From Eubacteriaceae bacterium (GTDB lineage Bacteria > Bacillota > Clostridia > Peptostreptococcales > Anaerovoracaceae), in the NCBI GenBank assembly GCA_902362435.1, contig CABIWW010000012.1, positions 36,299 through 100,298 of the forward strand: 64,000 bases of DNA, given 5' to 3'. The notes under the pieces are model-generated. The model searched no databases. It had not been told where the DNA came from and worked only from the letters and a program-made list of their open reading frames with translations. Below, one piece after another: positions 53,894 through 64,000 of the stretch. How positions within the stretch are numbered: position 1 is the stretch's first letter; each line of letters opens with the position of its first letter. The position numbers and the translations under genes are program-made.

Positions 53894-55813
53894 TTAAGCT
53901 AACTTGTGGAACATATGCCGAACCTTATCTATACGGCTATTCGGGCGGCGGGGTTGGCAAATAAATTTACCAATAGCTGGCTGGTATCCTTTTAACTCTG
54001 TCAAGCAGACTCCCTGCCCATTTGTGAAATAAGTTAAATCGTTCCTGTATTCTTGAATACATCTAGCAGGGATTTCTCCTTTCAGAATGACCTCGTCATT
54101 CTTTATCTGAGTACTTACAATATCTGCACAATACCTTGGAGCATCATGATACGCCCGTGAGAGATATTCCTGCGGTGCATAAATTTCAAAGTGGAGATAT
54201 GGCTCTAATAGTTCTGTCCCTGCTTTTTTTAAAGCCTGCTCCAATACGATAGGGGAAAGCAGCCGAAAGTCTGCGGGGGTACTTACAGGACTATAATACA
54301 ATCCATATTCAAAACAGATTTTACAGTCTGTCACTTTCCATCCATACAGCCCCTGCTCGCAGCCATAAAGAACCCCCTCCATAACCGCATTTTGGAACGA
54401 TTGATTTAAATATCCAAGTGAAACTCTGCTTTCATACTGCACTCCGCTTCCAATAGGGAGCGGCTCTATGGACAACCCGACAGAAGCCCAGAAAGGATTT
54501 GGCGGGACTTCTATGTGGATGGTATATTCTGCTTTTCTAAGCGGTCTTTCCATATATATAACAGTAGGCTCTTTTATTTCTGCCTCCACATGATATTTTT
54601 CCTCAAGGATGGCACAAATGACTTCCATCTGCACATTCCCCAAAAAAGAAAGTATAATCTCATGCGTTGTAGTATCCACATAATATTTTAAAAGAGGGTC
54701 GCCATCTGAAATTTCTGTAAGTGCCCCAAGCAATATTTCCCGCTGTTCAGATTTCTTTACTGCAATCGTTGTTTGGAGCATAGGGAGAGGATTTTCAATA
54801 AATTTTCTCTGCGGCAACAGTATTTCGTTCCCCAAAATACTGTTTAGCTGCAAAACATCATTTGGTAAAATTACAATATCACCAGAGCAGGCTGTATCGG
54901 ATGAATATAATTCACCGTTTGTCGGAACACACATCTCTGTGATTTTTATTTTCTCTTTTTCAGATATTCTAATAACATCCCTCAAATGCAATGTTCCGCT
55001 ATATATACGCACATAAACAAAACGCCGCCTTTTCTCTGAATATTCAATCTTAAAAACCTGCCCGCATAGTTCAGATTGACCTTCAGGCGTTGATGAATAA
55101 AATTTACTGGCAATTACTTCTATAAGCTGCCGAATCCCCAGATTGTTTTTAGCGCTTCCGTGATAAACGGGAAATAACGTTCCGTTTTGGAATCTCCTGT
55201 TTTCTTCCTGTTCCAGTTCTGACATTTTAAACGGTTTCCCTGACATATATTTCTCTAATAGTTCATCGTTTCCCATAATTACCGCATCCCACTGTTCCAT
55301 ATCGTCATTGTCCGTTACATTTATATGGGGATGCTGCCCAACCTTTTGCTTCACTATAATTTCCGAAGAAAGCTTTGCTTTCATTTCCCGATATACCATT
55401 GGCAAATCAATCCCCTCTTGGTCAATTTTATTGATGAAAAAAATTGTCGGAATCTTCATTATCTGTAGTGCATGAAACAGTATACGGGTCTGTGCCTGTA
55501 TGCCATCCTTTGCAGAAACTAATAATACTGCTCCGTCTAATACGGATAAAGAACGGTATACTTCCGCCAAAAAATCCATATGGCCTGGCGTATCTATAAT
55601 GTTGACTTTTACATCCTCCCACTGAAAAGATGTCACTGCTGTCTGGATAGTGATTCCCCTTTGACGCTCCAAATTCATTGTATCTGTCCTTGTTGTGCCT
55701 TCATCTACGCTCCCTAGTTCTGCAATTGCACCACTGGTATACAATAAACTTTCCGTTAATGTTGTCTTTCCTGCGTCAACGTGAGCCAGAATGCCTAAGT
55801 TAATTATTTTCAT
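53894..55813 (-). CDS. tet(O): Ribosomal protection tetracycline resistance protein, Tet(O) type
   Basis: 639 residues, the Tet(O)/Tet(M) length. EF-G-like GTPase with G1 [16 protein letters not shown]3 [12 protein letters not shown] and G4 FINKIDQEG; the domain IV loops that reach the decoding centre include [15 protein letters not shown] [19 protein letters not shown]. It uses GTP to dislodge tetracycline from the 30S subunit. The sequence agrees with Tet(O) as I remember it along its length, but a mosaic with tet(32) or tet(W) cannot be excluded without alignment. Preceded by an attenuator. Confidence 0.92.
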   Translation of the reverse strand: MKIINLGILAHVDAGKTTLTESLLYTSGAIAELGSVDEGTTRTDTMNLERQRGITIQTAVTSFQWEDVKVNIIDTPGHMDFLAEVYRSLSVLDGAVLLVSAKDGIQAQTRILFHALQIMKIPTIFFINKIDQEGIDLPMVYREMKAKLSSEIIVKQKVGQHPHINVTDNDDMEQWDAVIMGNDELLEKYMSGKPFKMSELEQEENRRFQNGTLFPVYHGSAKNNLGIRQLIEVIASKFYSSTPEGQSELCGQVFKIEYSEKRRRFVYVRIYSGTLHLRDVIRISEKEKIKITEMCVPTNGELYSSDTACSGDIVILPNDVLQLNSILGNEILLPQRKFIENPLPMLQTTIAVKKSEQREILLGALTEISDGDPLLKYYVDTTTHEIILSFLGNVQMEVICAILEEKYHVEAEIKEPTVIYMERPLRKAEYTIHIEVPPNPFWASVGLSIEPLPIGSGVQYESRVSLGYLNQSFQNAVMEGVLYGCEQGLYGWKVTDCKICFEYGLYYSPVSTPADFRLLSPIVLEQALKKAGTELLEPYLHFEIYAPQEYLSRAYHDAPRYCADIVSTQIKNDEVILKGEIPARCIQEYRNDLTYFTNGQGVCLTELKGYQPAIGKFICQPRRPNSRIDKVRHMFHKLA

Positions 55814-56179
55814 GTGATTTTCCTCCTATCAACACCCAAAAAAGGGCATAAAAATACCCAGTGATAAATACTCCTATCACTGGGTAAATAACTCCAATAG
55901 CCCCAAAACACTTATATGTTTTCGGGCATATAAAATTACATGATAAAAGTATTCTTAAACTGGGTACAAAAAACTAAGCCCCATATTAAAAGTGAAACGG
56001 GACTGCTACTTTTTGTTCCCACTATCAAATTGACAGTTTATTTAAGAATACCTTGCCGCATATTTATTAACTCCTTGTATAATACTGAATCTAATTATAT
56101 TCCTTAACCCTTTATTTGTCAAGCTGACAAACTAAAGCAGAAAAAGCGGCAGGATTTCCCCCTGCCACTAATCATCTGT
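55814..56179 (-). promoter_or_regulatory. tet leader with transcription attenuator
   Basis: On the minus strand an 11-bp stem ACCCAGTGATA/TATCACTGGGT (55886-55857) is followed by ATTTTTATGCCCTTTTTT, a terminator hairpin ahead of the GGAGG and ATG. Upstream a short frame ATGCCCGAAAACATATAA (about 55931-55914) resembles the leader peptide of tet(M)-type genes, and AAAGTGAAACGGGACTGC pairs with its inverse around 55985-56010. Drug-stalled translation would let polymerase read through. No other gene in this gap. Confidence 0.8.
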
Positions 56180-56554
56180 TTATGCAAAAATAATTTCCTT
56201 TTCCACAATCTCCCTCGCACAAGCCCTTATGTTATTGAGGCATCCTGTCCATTCTAAGGCGTTTTCTGCCTTTAGCTGTTCCGTTATGCCCTGTGCCTGT
56301 TTCATACCCTCTATGAGCCTTTCAAAGCGTTCCTGTGCCTGTCTGTTGATGTCGGCAAGGTAGGCGTTTAGCCTGCCGCTTGTAAGAAGATTGGTGTATG
56401 TAACTTTACGGTACTGTTTTAGATAATCTAAATGCCGTTGCCCCCAGATGCCTATTGCCTGTTCTTCTTCGGCGGGTACAGTTAAGCACGGTATCAAATA
56501 ATCCCCTTGCCTTTCGTATTTGCCGCCCAGTTCCTCAAATAATGATTTTGCCAT
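56180..56554 (-). CDS. tnpV: TnpV-like transposon-encoded protein
   Basis: 124 residues with GGAGG 8 bases before the [25 protein letters not shown] and [20 protein letters not shown] match the TnpV proteins of Tn4451-type elements; a helical charged C-terminus follows. Function is unproven; excision control has been suggested for such small proteins. It overlaps the truncated activator frame by 20 bases at the right end of the element. Confidence 0.85.
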   Translation of the reverse strand: MAKSLFEELGGKYERQGDYLIPCLTVPAEEEQAIGIWGQRHLDYLKQYRKVTYTNLLTSGRLNAYLADINRQAQERFERLIEGMKQAQGITEQLKAENALEWTGCLNNIRACAREIVEKEIIFA

Positions 56555-57932
56555 TGTCTGTTACCTCCACATTCTTTTTTATTTTGAATGTCCGCAAAAT
56601 CCGTCCTACATCACTGGCTCTCTTATATTTTGCCAGCATAGACTCCAGTATGCTTTTTTCATATGCATCCATCAGCTCCTCGAGGCTCCTGCCCTCGATA
56701 CCTGACAGATCAGCTCCTGACAGGTCCGTAGGGACACCGATCGCCCTTTCTGTCTGCCGTTTAGTGATCACCTCATCATCAGAGCTTATCATTAGTCTTT
56801 CTATAACGTTTTCGAGCTCTCTTATGTTCCCCGGCCAGTCAAAATCCTTCAGGACTTCCATCGCTTCCGGTGAAACCACTTTGCTGAGCTTATATGTGAC
56901 ATTGAACTTTTCTGTAAAATAATCAACAAGAGCCTTTATATCCTTCTTCCTTCCCTTCAGCGGCATCAGCTCTATCGGCATGACGTTCAGTCTGTAATAA
57001 AGATCTCCTCTGAACGTGCCGTTTCTGACCGCTTCTTTGAGATCGCGGTTCGTAGCTGCTATGAAACGTATATCTACCGGGATCGTCTTTGTTCCACCAA
57101 CATGCATTATCTCCCGCTCCTGTATGGCTCTCAGCAGCTTCGACTGCAGATGTATCGGTATCTCTCCCACCTCGTCGAGAAACAGCGTACCGTGATTGGC
57201 CATTTCAAACAGTCCGGCCTTCCCGTTTTTGTCAGCGCCGGAAAAGGCGCCCTTTTCATATCCGAAAAGCTCTGACTCCATGAGGTTCTCCGGTATAGCA
57301 GCGCAGTTGACCTTTATAAAAGGCTTGCCTGCTCTCCCGCTGTTCTGATATATGAAATTCGCGAAGACTTCTTTTCCCGTTCCGGACTCCCCTGTAAGCA
57401 GGACTGTCGCATCGAGTTTGGCGACTCTCGTGGCTTTTTCCGCCAGCAGCTTTGTCTCGAAATCTTCAGCGATCATGTTGCCCCACATGACGATATTCTG
57501 CTTTCTCAGGTATTCGATCTCGTCTTTTATCTTCGCATTGTCCTTGTTCTTTTCTTCCAGAAGCTCTTTAAGAGTAAGAGTTTCCGTTATGTCACGCTCC
57601 GTGCATACGACTACATCGATGCCTTTATCGCTTTTCAGCGGCGTTCCAGTGACATAAACTTTGTCTCCGTCTCCGAGGTTCTGTATGATCATCTCCTCTT
57701 TGCCGCTCTCTATCGTTTTCAGCGAAACCGATTCCTCGATAAATCCCATGCGCTCGAGCTCCCGCATGTTCTTTCCGACTGTCTCACTTTGCTCAAGTCC
57801 GCCTGTCTTGCACGACTCGTTGTTGAGCAGTAGCGTTTTCCCGTTGCCGTCTGTGATATAGACGCCGACTTTAAGACAGTTGAGTATACCCAGCAGTTCC
57901 TTATAATTCTTTTCTATGAATTTCTTGTACAT
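56535..57932 (-). pseudogene. PAS/sigma-54 activator truncated by the mobile element
   Basis: 465 residues from ATG 57932 (TTGGAG upstream). PAS ([19 protein letters not shown]), AAA+ with Walker [16 protein letters not shown] ([13 protein letters not shown]) and LFLDEV, then [11 protein letters not shown], after which the frame enters the element at 56606 and ends in a random tail ([16 protein letters not shown]). The HTH half is left at 45539-45604. The GAFTGA loop reads GAFSGA, a Thr to Ser change seen in some working activators. The protein can no longer bind a specific site but may still form AAA+ rings. Confidence 0.92.
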
Positions 57933-57972
57933 CTTCTTCTCCAACACGTTTCGGGTATTCTGCCCTGTATCA

Positions 57973-60813
57973 TCACCTTGCCTTCAGCATTTTTTTCAGG
58001 AACTCTCCTGTATATGAGCCTTCGACCTCTGCGACTTCCTCCGGCGTCCCCTCCGCCACGATCATGCCGCCTCTGAATCCTCCGTCCGGTCCAAGGTCGA
58101 TGATATGGTCTGCACGCTTTATCACGTCGAGATTGTGCTCTATCACTACTACCGTATTTCCCGCGTCGACCAGCTTGTCCAGTACCGTTATCAGTCTGTC
58201 TACATCTGCGAAATGCAGCCCGGTCGTCGGTTCGTCCAGGATATACAGGGTCTTTCCCGTGCTCTTCTTGGAAAGCTCTGACGCGAGCTTTATCCTCTGC
58301 GCCTCTCCTCCTGAAAGCTGCGTGCTTGGCTGTCCCAGCTTGATATATCCCATGCCTACATCGAGCAGCGTCTGCAGCTGCCTTGAAATGGCGGGTATAT
58401 TCTGAAAGAACTCTGCGGCCTCTTCTATGTTCATATCGAGCACGTCAAAAATACTCTTGTCCTTGTACTTGACCTCGAGCGTCTCGTGATTATAGCGTTT
58501 TCCCTTGCAGACTTCACAAGGCACATATACATCCGGCAGGAAATGCATCTCAATCTTGATTATGCCGTCACCGCCGCAGGCCTCGCATCTGCCGCCCTTT
58601 ACATTGAAACTGAAACGGCCTTTGCCGTATCCTCGCAGCTTCGCCTCCGGCAGCTGTGAAAACAGATCTCTTATATGCGTGAACACTCCCGTATATGTTG
58701 CCGGGTTTGATCTCGGCGTCCTGCCTATCGGAGCCTGATTTATGTCGATGATCTTGTCGATATTCTGCAGACCGTTTATACGTTTGTATTTACCTGGCTT
58801 TTCCTTGCTTCCGTACATCTCAGCAGCAACAGCCTTGTACAGTATCTCGTTGATCAGGCTGCTCTTTCCCGAGCCTGAAACTCCTGTGACGCATACGAGC
58901 TCGCCCAGAGGTATCTTCACATCTATCCCCTTCAGATTATTCTCGGCAGCGCCCTTGATCTCCAGGAATTTTCCGTTGCCTTTTCTCCTCGTTTCGGGAA
59001 CTTCGATCTTCTTCTTTCCGCTCAGATACTGGCCCGTTATAGATTCAGGGCAGTTCATGATGTCTTCGACCGTGCCCTGAGCCACCAGCTCTCCGCCGTT
59101 GACTCCGGCCTCCGGACCGATATCGACTATGTGGTCAGCTGCATACATCGTGTCTTCGTCATGCTCCACGACTATAAGCGTATTGCCTATATCCGTCAGT
59201 CTTCTCAGCGCTTCCAGCAGTTTTTCATTATCCTTCTGATGCAGTCCTATGCTCGGCTCATCCAGGATGTAAAGCACTCCGACAAGTCCCGATCCTATCT
59301 GAGTCGCCAGTCTTATACGCTGTGATTCCCCTCCCGACAGCGTCGCTGCCGCTCTCGAAAGAGTCAGATAGTCCAGTCCCACATTTGCCAGAAATGTGAG
59401 TCTGCCCTTTATCTCTTTGATGATCTCCTCTGCTATCTTCATGTGTGTCTCCGAAAGCTTCAGATCTGACACGAACTCTATCGCTTCGGCAACTGACATA
59501 TCGCAGAATTCCATTATATTCTTTCCGCCCACAGTGACTGCCAGCAGTTCAGGCTTCAGCTTGTTGCCTTTACATACAGGGCATTGCGTGATGCGCATGT
59601 ATTTTTCCATCTTTTCCTTGATCCACTCGGAGCCGGTCTCTCTGTACCTCCTCTCAAGGTTATTGATTATACCCTCGAAAGTGTGATTTCTGTTCTGCGT
59701 GTCGCCGTTTCTGTTGGTATAAACGTACTGCAGCTTTTCATCACCGGTACCGTAAAGCAGCACCTGCTTGAATTCTTCCGGCAGATCCTTATACGGAGTA
59801 TCCAGGCTCGCACCGTATTTCTCTGCAAGCGCATTTATCACCTGCCAGTAGAAGCTGGTGTACTCCATCGTTGCAAACACGTTGCTCAGACACTTCTCGT
59901 TGATGCTCTTGTCCGTATCTGTTATTATCAGATCCGGGTCGATACGCTGTATGAAGCCGAGCCCGTTACACTCAGGGCATGCTCCCAGCGGATTGTTGAA
60001 CGAAAACATCCTCGGTTCGAGTTCCTCTATGCTGACTCCGTGCTCAGGGCATGCGAGGCTCGTGCTGAAGGTCTTTTCCTCAGGCCCTTCACCTTTGTCG
60101 ACGATCACCTGCACCAGTCCGTCACCATGGGCGATCGCAAGTTCACATGCTTCCGCCAGCCTGCTCTGGACTCCGTCCTTGACTTTTATCCTGTCTACGA
60201 CTATCTCTATCGTATGTTTGAATGTCTTCCCGAGCTTTATCTCTTCTTCTCCCAGGATCCTGATCTCACCGTCGACCCGCACTCGCGTAAATCCTTCCTT
60301 ACGGATCCTTTCGAGTATTTTCTCATGCTGTCCTTTTTTCTGTCTTACCACAGGCGCCATCACTGTCAGTTTCGTTCCCTCGCCTTCCAGCATCAGGAGT
60401 TCGACTATCTGATCTATAGTCTGGCTCGTGATCTCTCTGCCGCATACAGGGCAGTGCGGTATACCTATCCTCGCATACATCAGCCTGAGATAATCGTATA
60501 TTTCAGTTACCGTTCCCACCGTGGAACGCGGATTCTTGTTTGTAGTTTTCTGGTCTATCGAGATCGCCGGTGACAGTCCTTCTATATACTCCACATCCGG
60601 CTTTTCCATCTGCCCCAGGAACTGCCTCGCGTACGACGACAGACTTTCCATGTACTTTCTCTGCCCCTCAGCATATATCGTGTCAAATGCCAGAGATGAC
60701 TTTCCCGAACCTGACAGGCCTGTCAGCACGACAAGCTTGTCCCTCGGTATGGTAACGTCTATATTTTTAAGATTGTTTTCTCTGGCTCCCTTTATAATTA
60801 TATCTTTTGCCAT
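57973..60813 (-). CDS. uvrA: Excinuclease ABC subunit A
   Basis: 946 residues. Two ABC modules: Walker [10 protein letters not shown] and GVSGSGKSS, signatures [12 protein letters not shown] and [12 protein letters not shown], and zinc modules [20 protein letters not shown] and CEACGGDG with [10 protein letters not shown]. It scans DNA for bulky damage and loads UvrB. It follows uvrB on the same strand after 109 bases. The truncated activator gene starts 40 bases downstream and may be co-transcribed. Confidence 0.98.
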   Translation of the reverse strand: MAKDIIIKGARENNLKNIDVTIPRDKLVVLTGLSGSGKSSLAFDTIYAEGQRKYMESLSSYARQFLGQMEKPDVEYIEGLSPAISIDQKTTNKNPRSTVGTVTEIYDYLRLMYARIGIPHCPVCGREITSQTIDQIVELLMLEGEGTKLTVMAPVVRQKKGQHEKILERIRKEGFTRVRVDGEIRILGEEEIKLGKTFKHTIEIVVDRIKVKDGVQSRLAEACELAIAHGDGLVQVIVDKGEGPEEKTFSTSLACPEHGVSIEELEPRMFSFNNPLGACPECNGLGFIQRIDPDLIITDTDKSINEKCLSNVFATMEYTSFYWQVINALAEKYGASLDTPYKDLPEEFKQVLLYGTGDEKLQYVYTNRNGDTQNRNHTFEGIINNLERRYRETGSEWIKEKMEKYMRITQCPVCKGNKLKPELLAVTVGGKNIMEFCDMSVAEAIEFVSDLKLSETHMKIAEEIIKEIKGRLTFLANVGLDYLTLSRAAATLSGGESQRIRLATQIGSGLVGVLYILDEPSIGLHQKDNEKLLEALRRLTDIGNTLIVVEHDEDTMYAADHIVDIGPEAGVNGGELVAQGTVEDIMNCPESITGQYLSGKKKIEVPETRRKGNGKFLEIKGAAENNLKGIDVKIPLGELVCVTGVSGSGKSSLINEILYKAVAAEMYGSKEKPGKYKRINGLQNIDKIIDINQAPIGRTPRSNPATYTGVFTHIRDLFSQLPEAKLRGYGKGRFSFNVKGGRCEACGGDGIIKIEMHFLPDVYVPCEVCKGKRYNHETLEVKYKDKSIFDVLDMNIEEAAEFFQNIPAISRQLQTLLDVGMGYIKLGQPSTQLSGGEAQRIKLASELSKKSTGKTLYILDEPTTGLHFADVDRLITVLDKLVDAGNTVVVIEHNLDVIKRADHIIDLGPDGGFRGGMIVAEGTPEEVAEVEGSYTGEFLKKMLKAR

Positions 60814-60893
60814 TTTACCTTCCTGTTGATCCTCTTATTCCCTTTTCTTCCGCCATTTCATGCTGTCTGTCGACGGAGTTCATTCTCCCTCTG

Positions 60894-60925
60894 CCGACAG
60901 GCATGCTTACCGACAGGCATGCTTA
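60894..60925. repeat. 16-bp tandem duplication at the end of uvrB
   Basis: CCGACAGGCATGCTTA occurs twice without gap, the second copy containing the uvrB stop codon. A simple duplication; it leaves the reading frame intact. Confidence 0.8.
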
Positions 60926-62896
60926 CAGTCTAGCCTTGTATTCGAATATCACATCTCTGAGCTCGGCGGCACGCTCGAACTGCAGGTCTGCTGCAGCCTG
61001 TTTCATTTCCTTCTCGAGTTTGCCGACGTATGCCTTCAGCTCTTTCTTCGTGAGCTCGAGCGGACTCTTTCCTTCGTATTTTCCTTCATCCTCCGCAGCC
61101 TTAGTGGCTTCTATGACGCTTCTGACCGCTTTCTTTACAGTGTGCGGAACGATGCCGTGATCTTTGTTATACTTGTCCTGTATAGCGCGTCTTCGCTCCG
61201 TTTCGTCGATAGCCGACTTCATCGCCGGACTTATGCCGTCACAGTACATTATAACGCGGCTGTCGGCATTTCGTGCCGCTCTTCCTATAGTCTGTATCAG
61301 CGAGGTCTCCGTTCGAAGGAAGCCTTCCTTGTCGGCATCGAGTATGGCCACGAGTGAAACTTCAGGTATATCGAGCCCCTCTCTAAGCAGGTTTATGCCT
61401 ACCAGCACATCGAATGTCCCGAGTCTCAGATCTCTTATTATCTCCATTCTCTCCAGCGTATCTATCTCCGAATGCAGATACCTCACCTTTATCCCGACGT
61501 TTTTCAGATAATCCGTCAGGCTCTCTGCCATTTTCTTCGTGAGCGTCGTGATGAGAGTTCGCTCTCCTTTTGCTGTAGTCTTGTTTATCTCACCTATCAG
61601 ATGGTCCATCTGACCTTCTGTGCTGTGCATCTCTATCACAGGATCCAGCAGCCCTGTCGGCCTTATTATCTGCTCTGCCGAAATGCCGCCGCTCTGCTCT
61701 TTTTCATAAGGCGCAGGCGTTGCACTGACGTAAACTATCTGATTTATGAGATCGTTGAATTCTTCAAATTTCAGCGGTCTGTTGTCAAGCGCCGACGGCA
61801 GTCTGAAACCGTAATCCACCAGAGACTGCTTCCTCGACCGGTCCCCCGCATACATCGCCCTAAGCTGCGGAAGCATGACATGCGATTCATCTATTATTAT
61901 CAGAAAATCATCCGGTATATAGTCTATCAGCGTATACGGCCTGCATCCCGCTTCAAGTCCCGTTATGTGCCTCGAGTAGTTCTCTATGCCTTTGCATGTG
62001 CCGACTTCTCTGAGCATTTCCACATCGTATCTCGTCCGCTGCTCTATACGCTGCGCTTCGATCAGCTTGCCGCGGTCTCTGAACCACTGGATGCGCTCCT
62101 CGAGCTCTTCATTTATCGTCTGAGCAGCTCGCTCTATCTTCTCCTTGCTCGTCACATAATGCGATGCCGGATATATCGCCACGTGATTCCTGAGTCCCAC
62201 GATCTCGCCAGTGACAGGATTTATCTCCTTGATGGTCTCGACTTCATCTCCGAAAAGCTCTATCCTGACGGCATTTTCAGCTCCCGCCGGATATATGTCG
62301 ATCGTATCTCCTCTGACTCTGAAATTGCCGCGATCCATCGCGATATCATTTCTCGTGTACTGGATATCGACGAGCTTTCGCATCAGCTCCTGCCTGTCCT
62401 TCTCCATGCCCGGCCGCAGAGAGATCACCTGATTTTCATAGTCTATAGGACTTCCCAGTCCGTATATGCACGATACACTCGCTACTATTATCACGTCTCT
62501 TCTTTCGGAAAGCGCTGCAGTTGCGGAATGCCTGAGTTTTTCTATCTCTGCATTGATGTCCGAATCCTTTTCTATATACGTGTCGGTCGAAGCCACGTAC
62601 GCCTCCGGCTGATAGTAGTCGTAGTAGGAGACGAAGTATTCCACTGCGTTCTCCGGAAAAAATTCCTTGAACTCGCCGTGCAGCTGAGCTGCCAGCGTCT
62701 TGTTATGGGATATCACGAGCGTCGGTTTCTGCACTTTCTCTATGAGCTTCGCCATCGTAAAGGTTTTCCCTGATCCGGTCACGCCCATAAGCGTCTGTGC
62801 ACGTTTCCCGTTCTTTATTCCGTTCGCAAGGATCTCGATCGCCTGAGGCTGATCCCCCATCGGCTCGAAATCCGAATGCACTTTGAATTCCGTCAT
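60923..62896 (-). CDS. uvrB: Excinuclease ABC subunit B
   Basis: 657 residues. Walker [13 protein letters not shown], the beta-hairpin [21 protein letters not shown] (shown in part), [21 protein letters not shown] and a C-terminal UVR domain ([20 protein letters not shown]) that binds UvrC. It verifies damage handed over by UvrA. AAGGGGGATGA precedes the ATG. The 86-bp tandem repeat lies upstream. Confidence 0.98.
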   Translation of the reverse strand: MTEFKVHSDFEPMGDQPQAIEILANGIKNGKRAQTLMGVTGSGKTFTMAKLIEKVQKPTLVISHNKTLAAQLHGEFKEFFPENAVEYFVSYYDYYQPEAYVASTDTYIEKDSDINAEIEKLRHSATAALSERRDVIIVASVSCIYGLGSPIDYENQVISLRPGMEKDRQELMRKLVDIQYTRNDIAMDRGNFRVRGDTIDIYPAGAENAVRIELFGDEVETIKEINPVTGEIVGLRNHVAIYPASHYVTSKEKIERAAQTINEELEERIQWFRDRGKLIEAQRIEQRTRYDVEMLREVGTCKGIENYSRHITGLEAGCRPYTLIDYIPDDFLIIIDESHVMLPQLRAMYAGDRSRKQSLVDYGFRLPSALDNRPLKFEEFNDLINQIVYVSATPAPYEKEQSGGISAEQIIRPTGLLDPVIEMHSTEGQMDHLIGEINKTTAKGERTLITTLTKKMAESLTDYLKNVGIKVRYLHSEIDTLERMEIIRDLRLGTFDVLVGINLLREGLDIPEVSLVAILDADKEGFLRTETSLIQTIGRAARNADSRVIMYCDGISPAMKSAIDETERRRAIQDKYNKDHGIVPHTVKKAVRSVIEATKAAEDEGKYEGKSPLELTKKELKAYVGKLEKEMKQAAADLQFERAAELRDVIFEYKARL

Positions 62897-62953
62897 TTAT
62901 ATCATCCCCCTTTCAGAGGTCATCCAATCCAAAAATATATCATGCGAGGCGCA

Positions 62954-63211
62954 AGACCCGCGGGTATTATAACGAGCAAGCTCGTCGCAGCGCGTTTCAA
63001 TGGTTTCTTCATTGCGGCAACGCTGCGTATTGATGTACGAGACCCGCAGGCATTATAACGCGCAAGCTTGTCGCGGCGCGTTTCAATGGTTTCTTCATTG
63101 CGGCAACGCCGCGTATTGATGTACGAGACCCGCAGGCATTATAACGCGCAAGCTTGTCGCAGCGCGTTTCAATGGTTTCTTCATTGCGGCAACGCCGCGT
63201 ATTGATGTATG
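62954..63211. repeat. 86-bp tandem repeat, three copies plus a partial fourth
   Basis: Units start at 62954, 63040 and 63126 (AGACCCGC(A/G)GG(C/T)ATTATAAC...), over 90% identical by eye, with a shortened fourth join near 63212-63225 (TGAAACCATTATAAC). The length is not a multiple of 3, so the 84-codon minus-strand frame reads each copy in a different frame and is not a credible gene, although GGAGGTG precedes one ATG at 63215. Each unit carries TTATAATG on the minus strand, in the direction of uvrB. Role unknown; it may be an unstable upstream region of uvrB. Confidence 0.85.
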
Positions 63212-63225
63212 AAACCATTATAACA

Positions 63226-63907
63226 CCTCCATTTTTAATTGTAAACGCACGTTCGCACGCCAATTAAAACTATCTCCACATCTCCTATAACGCTACAAAA
63301 TTTTGTTATGCAATCATTATGCATTCATGATTTTACTGCCGTGCTTTTATCAAAACACGAAATGTATGAAAACCACCTTCCGAACAGGTATTTTGTTACA
63401 GTACATTGTACTTTTTTGAGCCGATTTCAGCTACTTCCGTAAATAAACCTTAGACAGGTTCAAGCCCTCATGTAAAGAGCTCCCGTTCAAGGGAAATATG
63501 CCTGCTATTTAAGGTTGATTTGCATATCTATGCATTCATAGCACGTTTTATGCACTGGATATGTATATACATTTTTTTCCATATTCGCACTGTTACGAAA
63601 CACCTTGAAACCGGGCGGTTTTTATGCATTTGACATTTTTTGCCATCAAAATCCTCCTGCAATTCCTCATACGATTCCTGCCGCCATTCCACCAGCAATC
63701 CCACTCGCGATTTTCGCCAACCAGCTCCACAAGCACACTTCACAAATCAGCTCGGCCATATCGTTCCACCGCTAGCCGGATCCCCCTTTTTCATCCGCCA
63801 GCTCTTCCGGTTCTGCCAGTTCTGCCAACTACGCCAGCTCTTCCGGTTCAGCTAGGCCAGTCATCTCAGCAAGCTCCACCAGCACACCTCGCCCGTCGCT
63901 CCAGCCA
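63226..63907. other. Region without a recognisable gene
   Basis: About 680 bases. A minus-strand frame of 71 codons (63743-63528) and plus-strand frames near 63624-63923 have no ribosome binding site and no motif. Between 63790 and 63852 the phrase CGCCAGCTCTTCCGGTTC occurs twice 37-39 bases apart, within a run of CCAG-rich near-repeats. This may be a decayed gene fragment or the exon side of an intron insertion. Confidence 0.45.
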
Positions 63908-64000
63908 TAATAGGGTAGAGTGAGTATACTCACCCTCCCATTGCACCGTACGTACGGTTCTCGTATACGGCGCTACATCAATATAGAATCAAATATTGCT
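63908..64000 (-). mobile_element. 3' end of a group II intron (domains V and VI), entering from the right edge
   Basis: Read leftward, GTAGCGCCGTATACGAG then AACCGTACGTACGGTGC (63976-63941) folds as domain V: the AGC triad, an 8-bp lower stem GCGCCGTA/TACGGTGC and an upper GTA-containing stem. It is followed by GAGGGTGAGTATACTCACTC and TACCC (63935-63911), a domain VI hairpin, and an end near ...CCCTAT at about 63908. The rest of the intron, perhaps with a reverse transcriptase, would lie beyond 64000. Confidence 0.6.

Larger units (their letters stand above)
45600..56606. mobile_element. Tn4451-like integrative mobilizable element carrying a tetracycline resistance gene
   Basis: About 11.0 kb bounded by a 5-bp direct repeat CGTCC (45600-45604 and 56602-56606). 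Just inside the ends is an 11-bp inverted motif TTTTGCGGACA (45622-45632) and TGTCCGCAAAA (56589-56599), the probable recombinase sites. Contents, all leftward: large serine recombinase, two small genes, ParB-like protein, MobV relaxase, repeat-rich putative oriT, AAA+ ATPase, three sigma-like regulators (one broken), KTR protein, tet(O)-type gene and TnpV. It has no conjugation machinery, so it must be mobilised by a helper. It inserted in a chromosomal regulator gene. Confidence 0.9.

Noticed and set aside
63009..63263. 84-codon minus-strand frame in the 86-bp repeats
   Set aside because: The unit is not a multiple of 3, so copies are read in different frames; this is not how a protein repeat evolves.

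Overview
The window looks like a chromosome segment of an anaerobic, amino-acid-fermenting member of the Clostridia. The signs are a clostridial-type I-B CRISPR-Cas locus, several PAS/sigma-54 activators with matching -24/-12 promoters, CoA-transferase and CoA-lyase genes, strong GGAGG ribosome binding sites and moderate GC content. A family such as the Anaerovoracaceae/Family XIII would fit, but I cannot fix the family from sequence alone.

Layout. 1-159: start of a nitroreductase running off the left edge. 790-12212: a complete type I-B CRISPR-Cas locus read leftward. It holds a relic leader with a decayed repeat, an array of 39 repeats and 38 spacers, the active leader, and cas2-cas1-cas4-cas3-cas5-cas7-cas8-cas6 (cas6 is transcribed first). 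Upstream of cas6 is a divergent, self-contained gene for a crRNA-like RNA: promoter, half-repeat with intact Cas6 hairpin, 22-nt pseudo-spacer, half-repeat and terminator. Its pseudo-spacer matches a CCA-flanked site that abuts the -35 box of the cas promoter, with mismatches only at positions 6 and 12 of the first 14. I read it as a CreR-like guide that turns Cascade into a repressor of its own operon. This is the most interesting system in the window.

12459-15655: LuxR-type regulator, nitrilase-family amidase and APC permease. 15781-17585: an IS1182-type element with a frameshifted transposase, inserted 8 bp beyond the 3' end of ssrA. 17594-21420: ssrA, a small coiled-coil protein, smpB, three signal-peptidase-I-like genes (only the middle one has the Ser/Lys dyad) and a pseudouridine synthase. 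21552-24865: NtrB/NtrC-like two-component system. 24965-26510: permease with a sigma-54 promoter. 26916-30377: small MltG-like protein, aldolase and a Trk/Ktr potassium system. 30444-33076: NAD salvage (pncB) and a DMT exporter. 33398-39589: a sigma-54 catabolic cluster (two CaiB/BaiF CoA-transferases, a hotdog ammonia-lyase-like enzyme, an NhaC antiporter and a PAS/sigma-54 activator). 39700-39976: a ribbon-helix-helix protein with a hairpin over its start site. 40038-45326: a second sigma-54 operon (saccharopine-dehydrogenase-like enzyme, unknown protein, SSS symporter, small membrane protein, amidohydrolase).

45600-56606: an 11-kb Tn4451-like mobilizable element (large serine recombinase, TnpV, MobV relaxase, ParB, AAA+ ATPase, sigma-like regulators, tet(O)-type ribosomal protection gene). 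It has inserted between the AAA+ and DNA-binding domains of a third PAS/sigma-54 activator; both halves remain at the two ends, and the decapitated activator sits beside the operon it probably controlled. 57973-62896: uvrA and uvrB, preceded by an 86-bp tandem repeat. The last ~90 bases look like the 3' end (domains V and VI) of a group II intron entering from the right.
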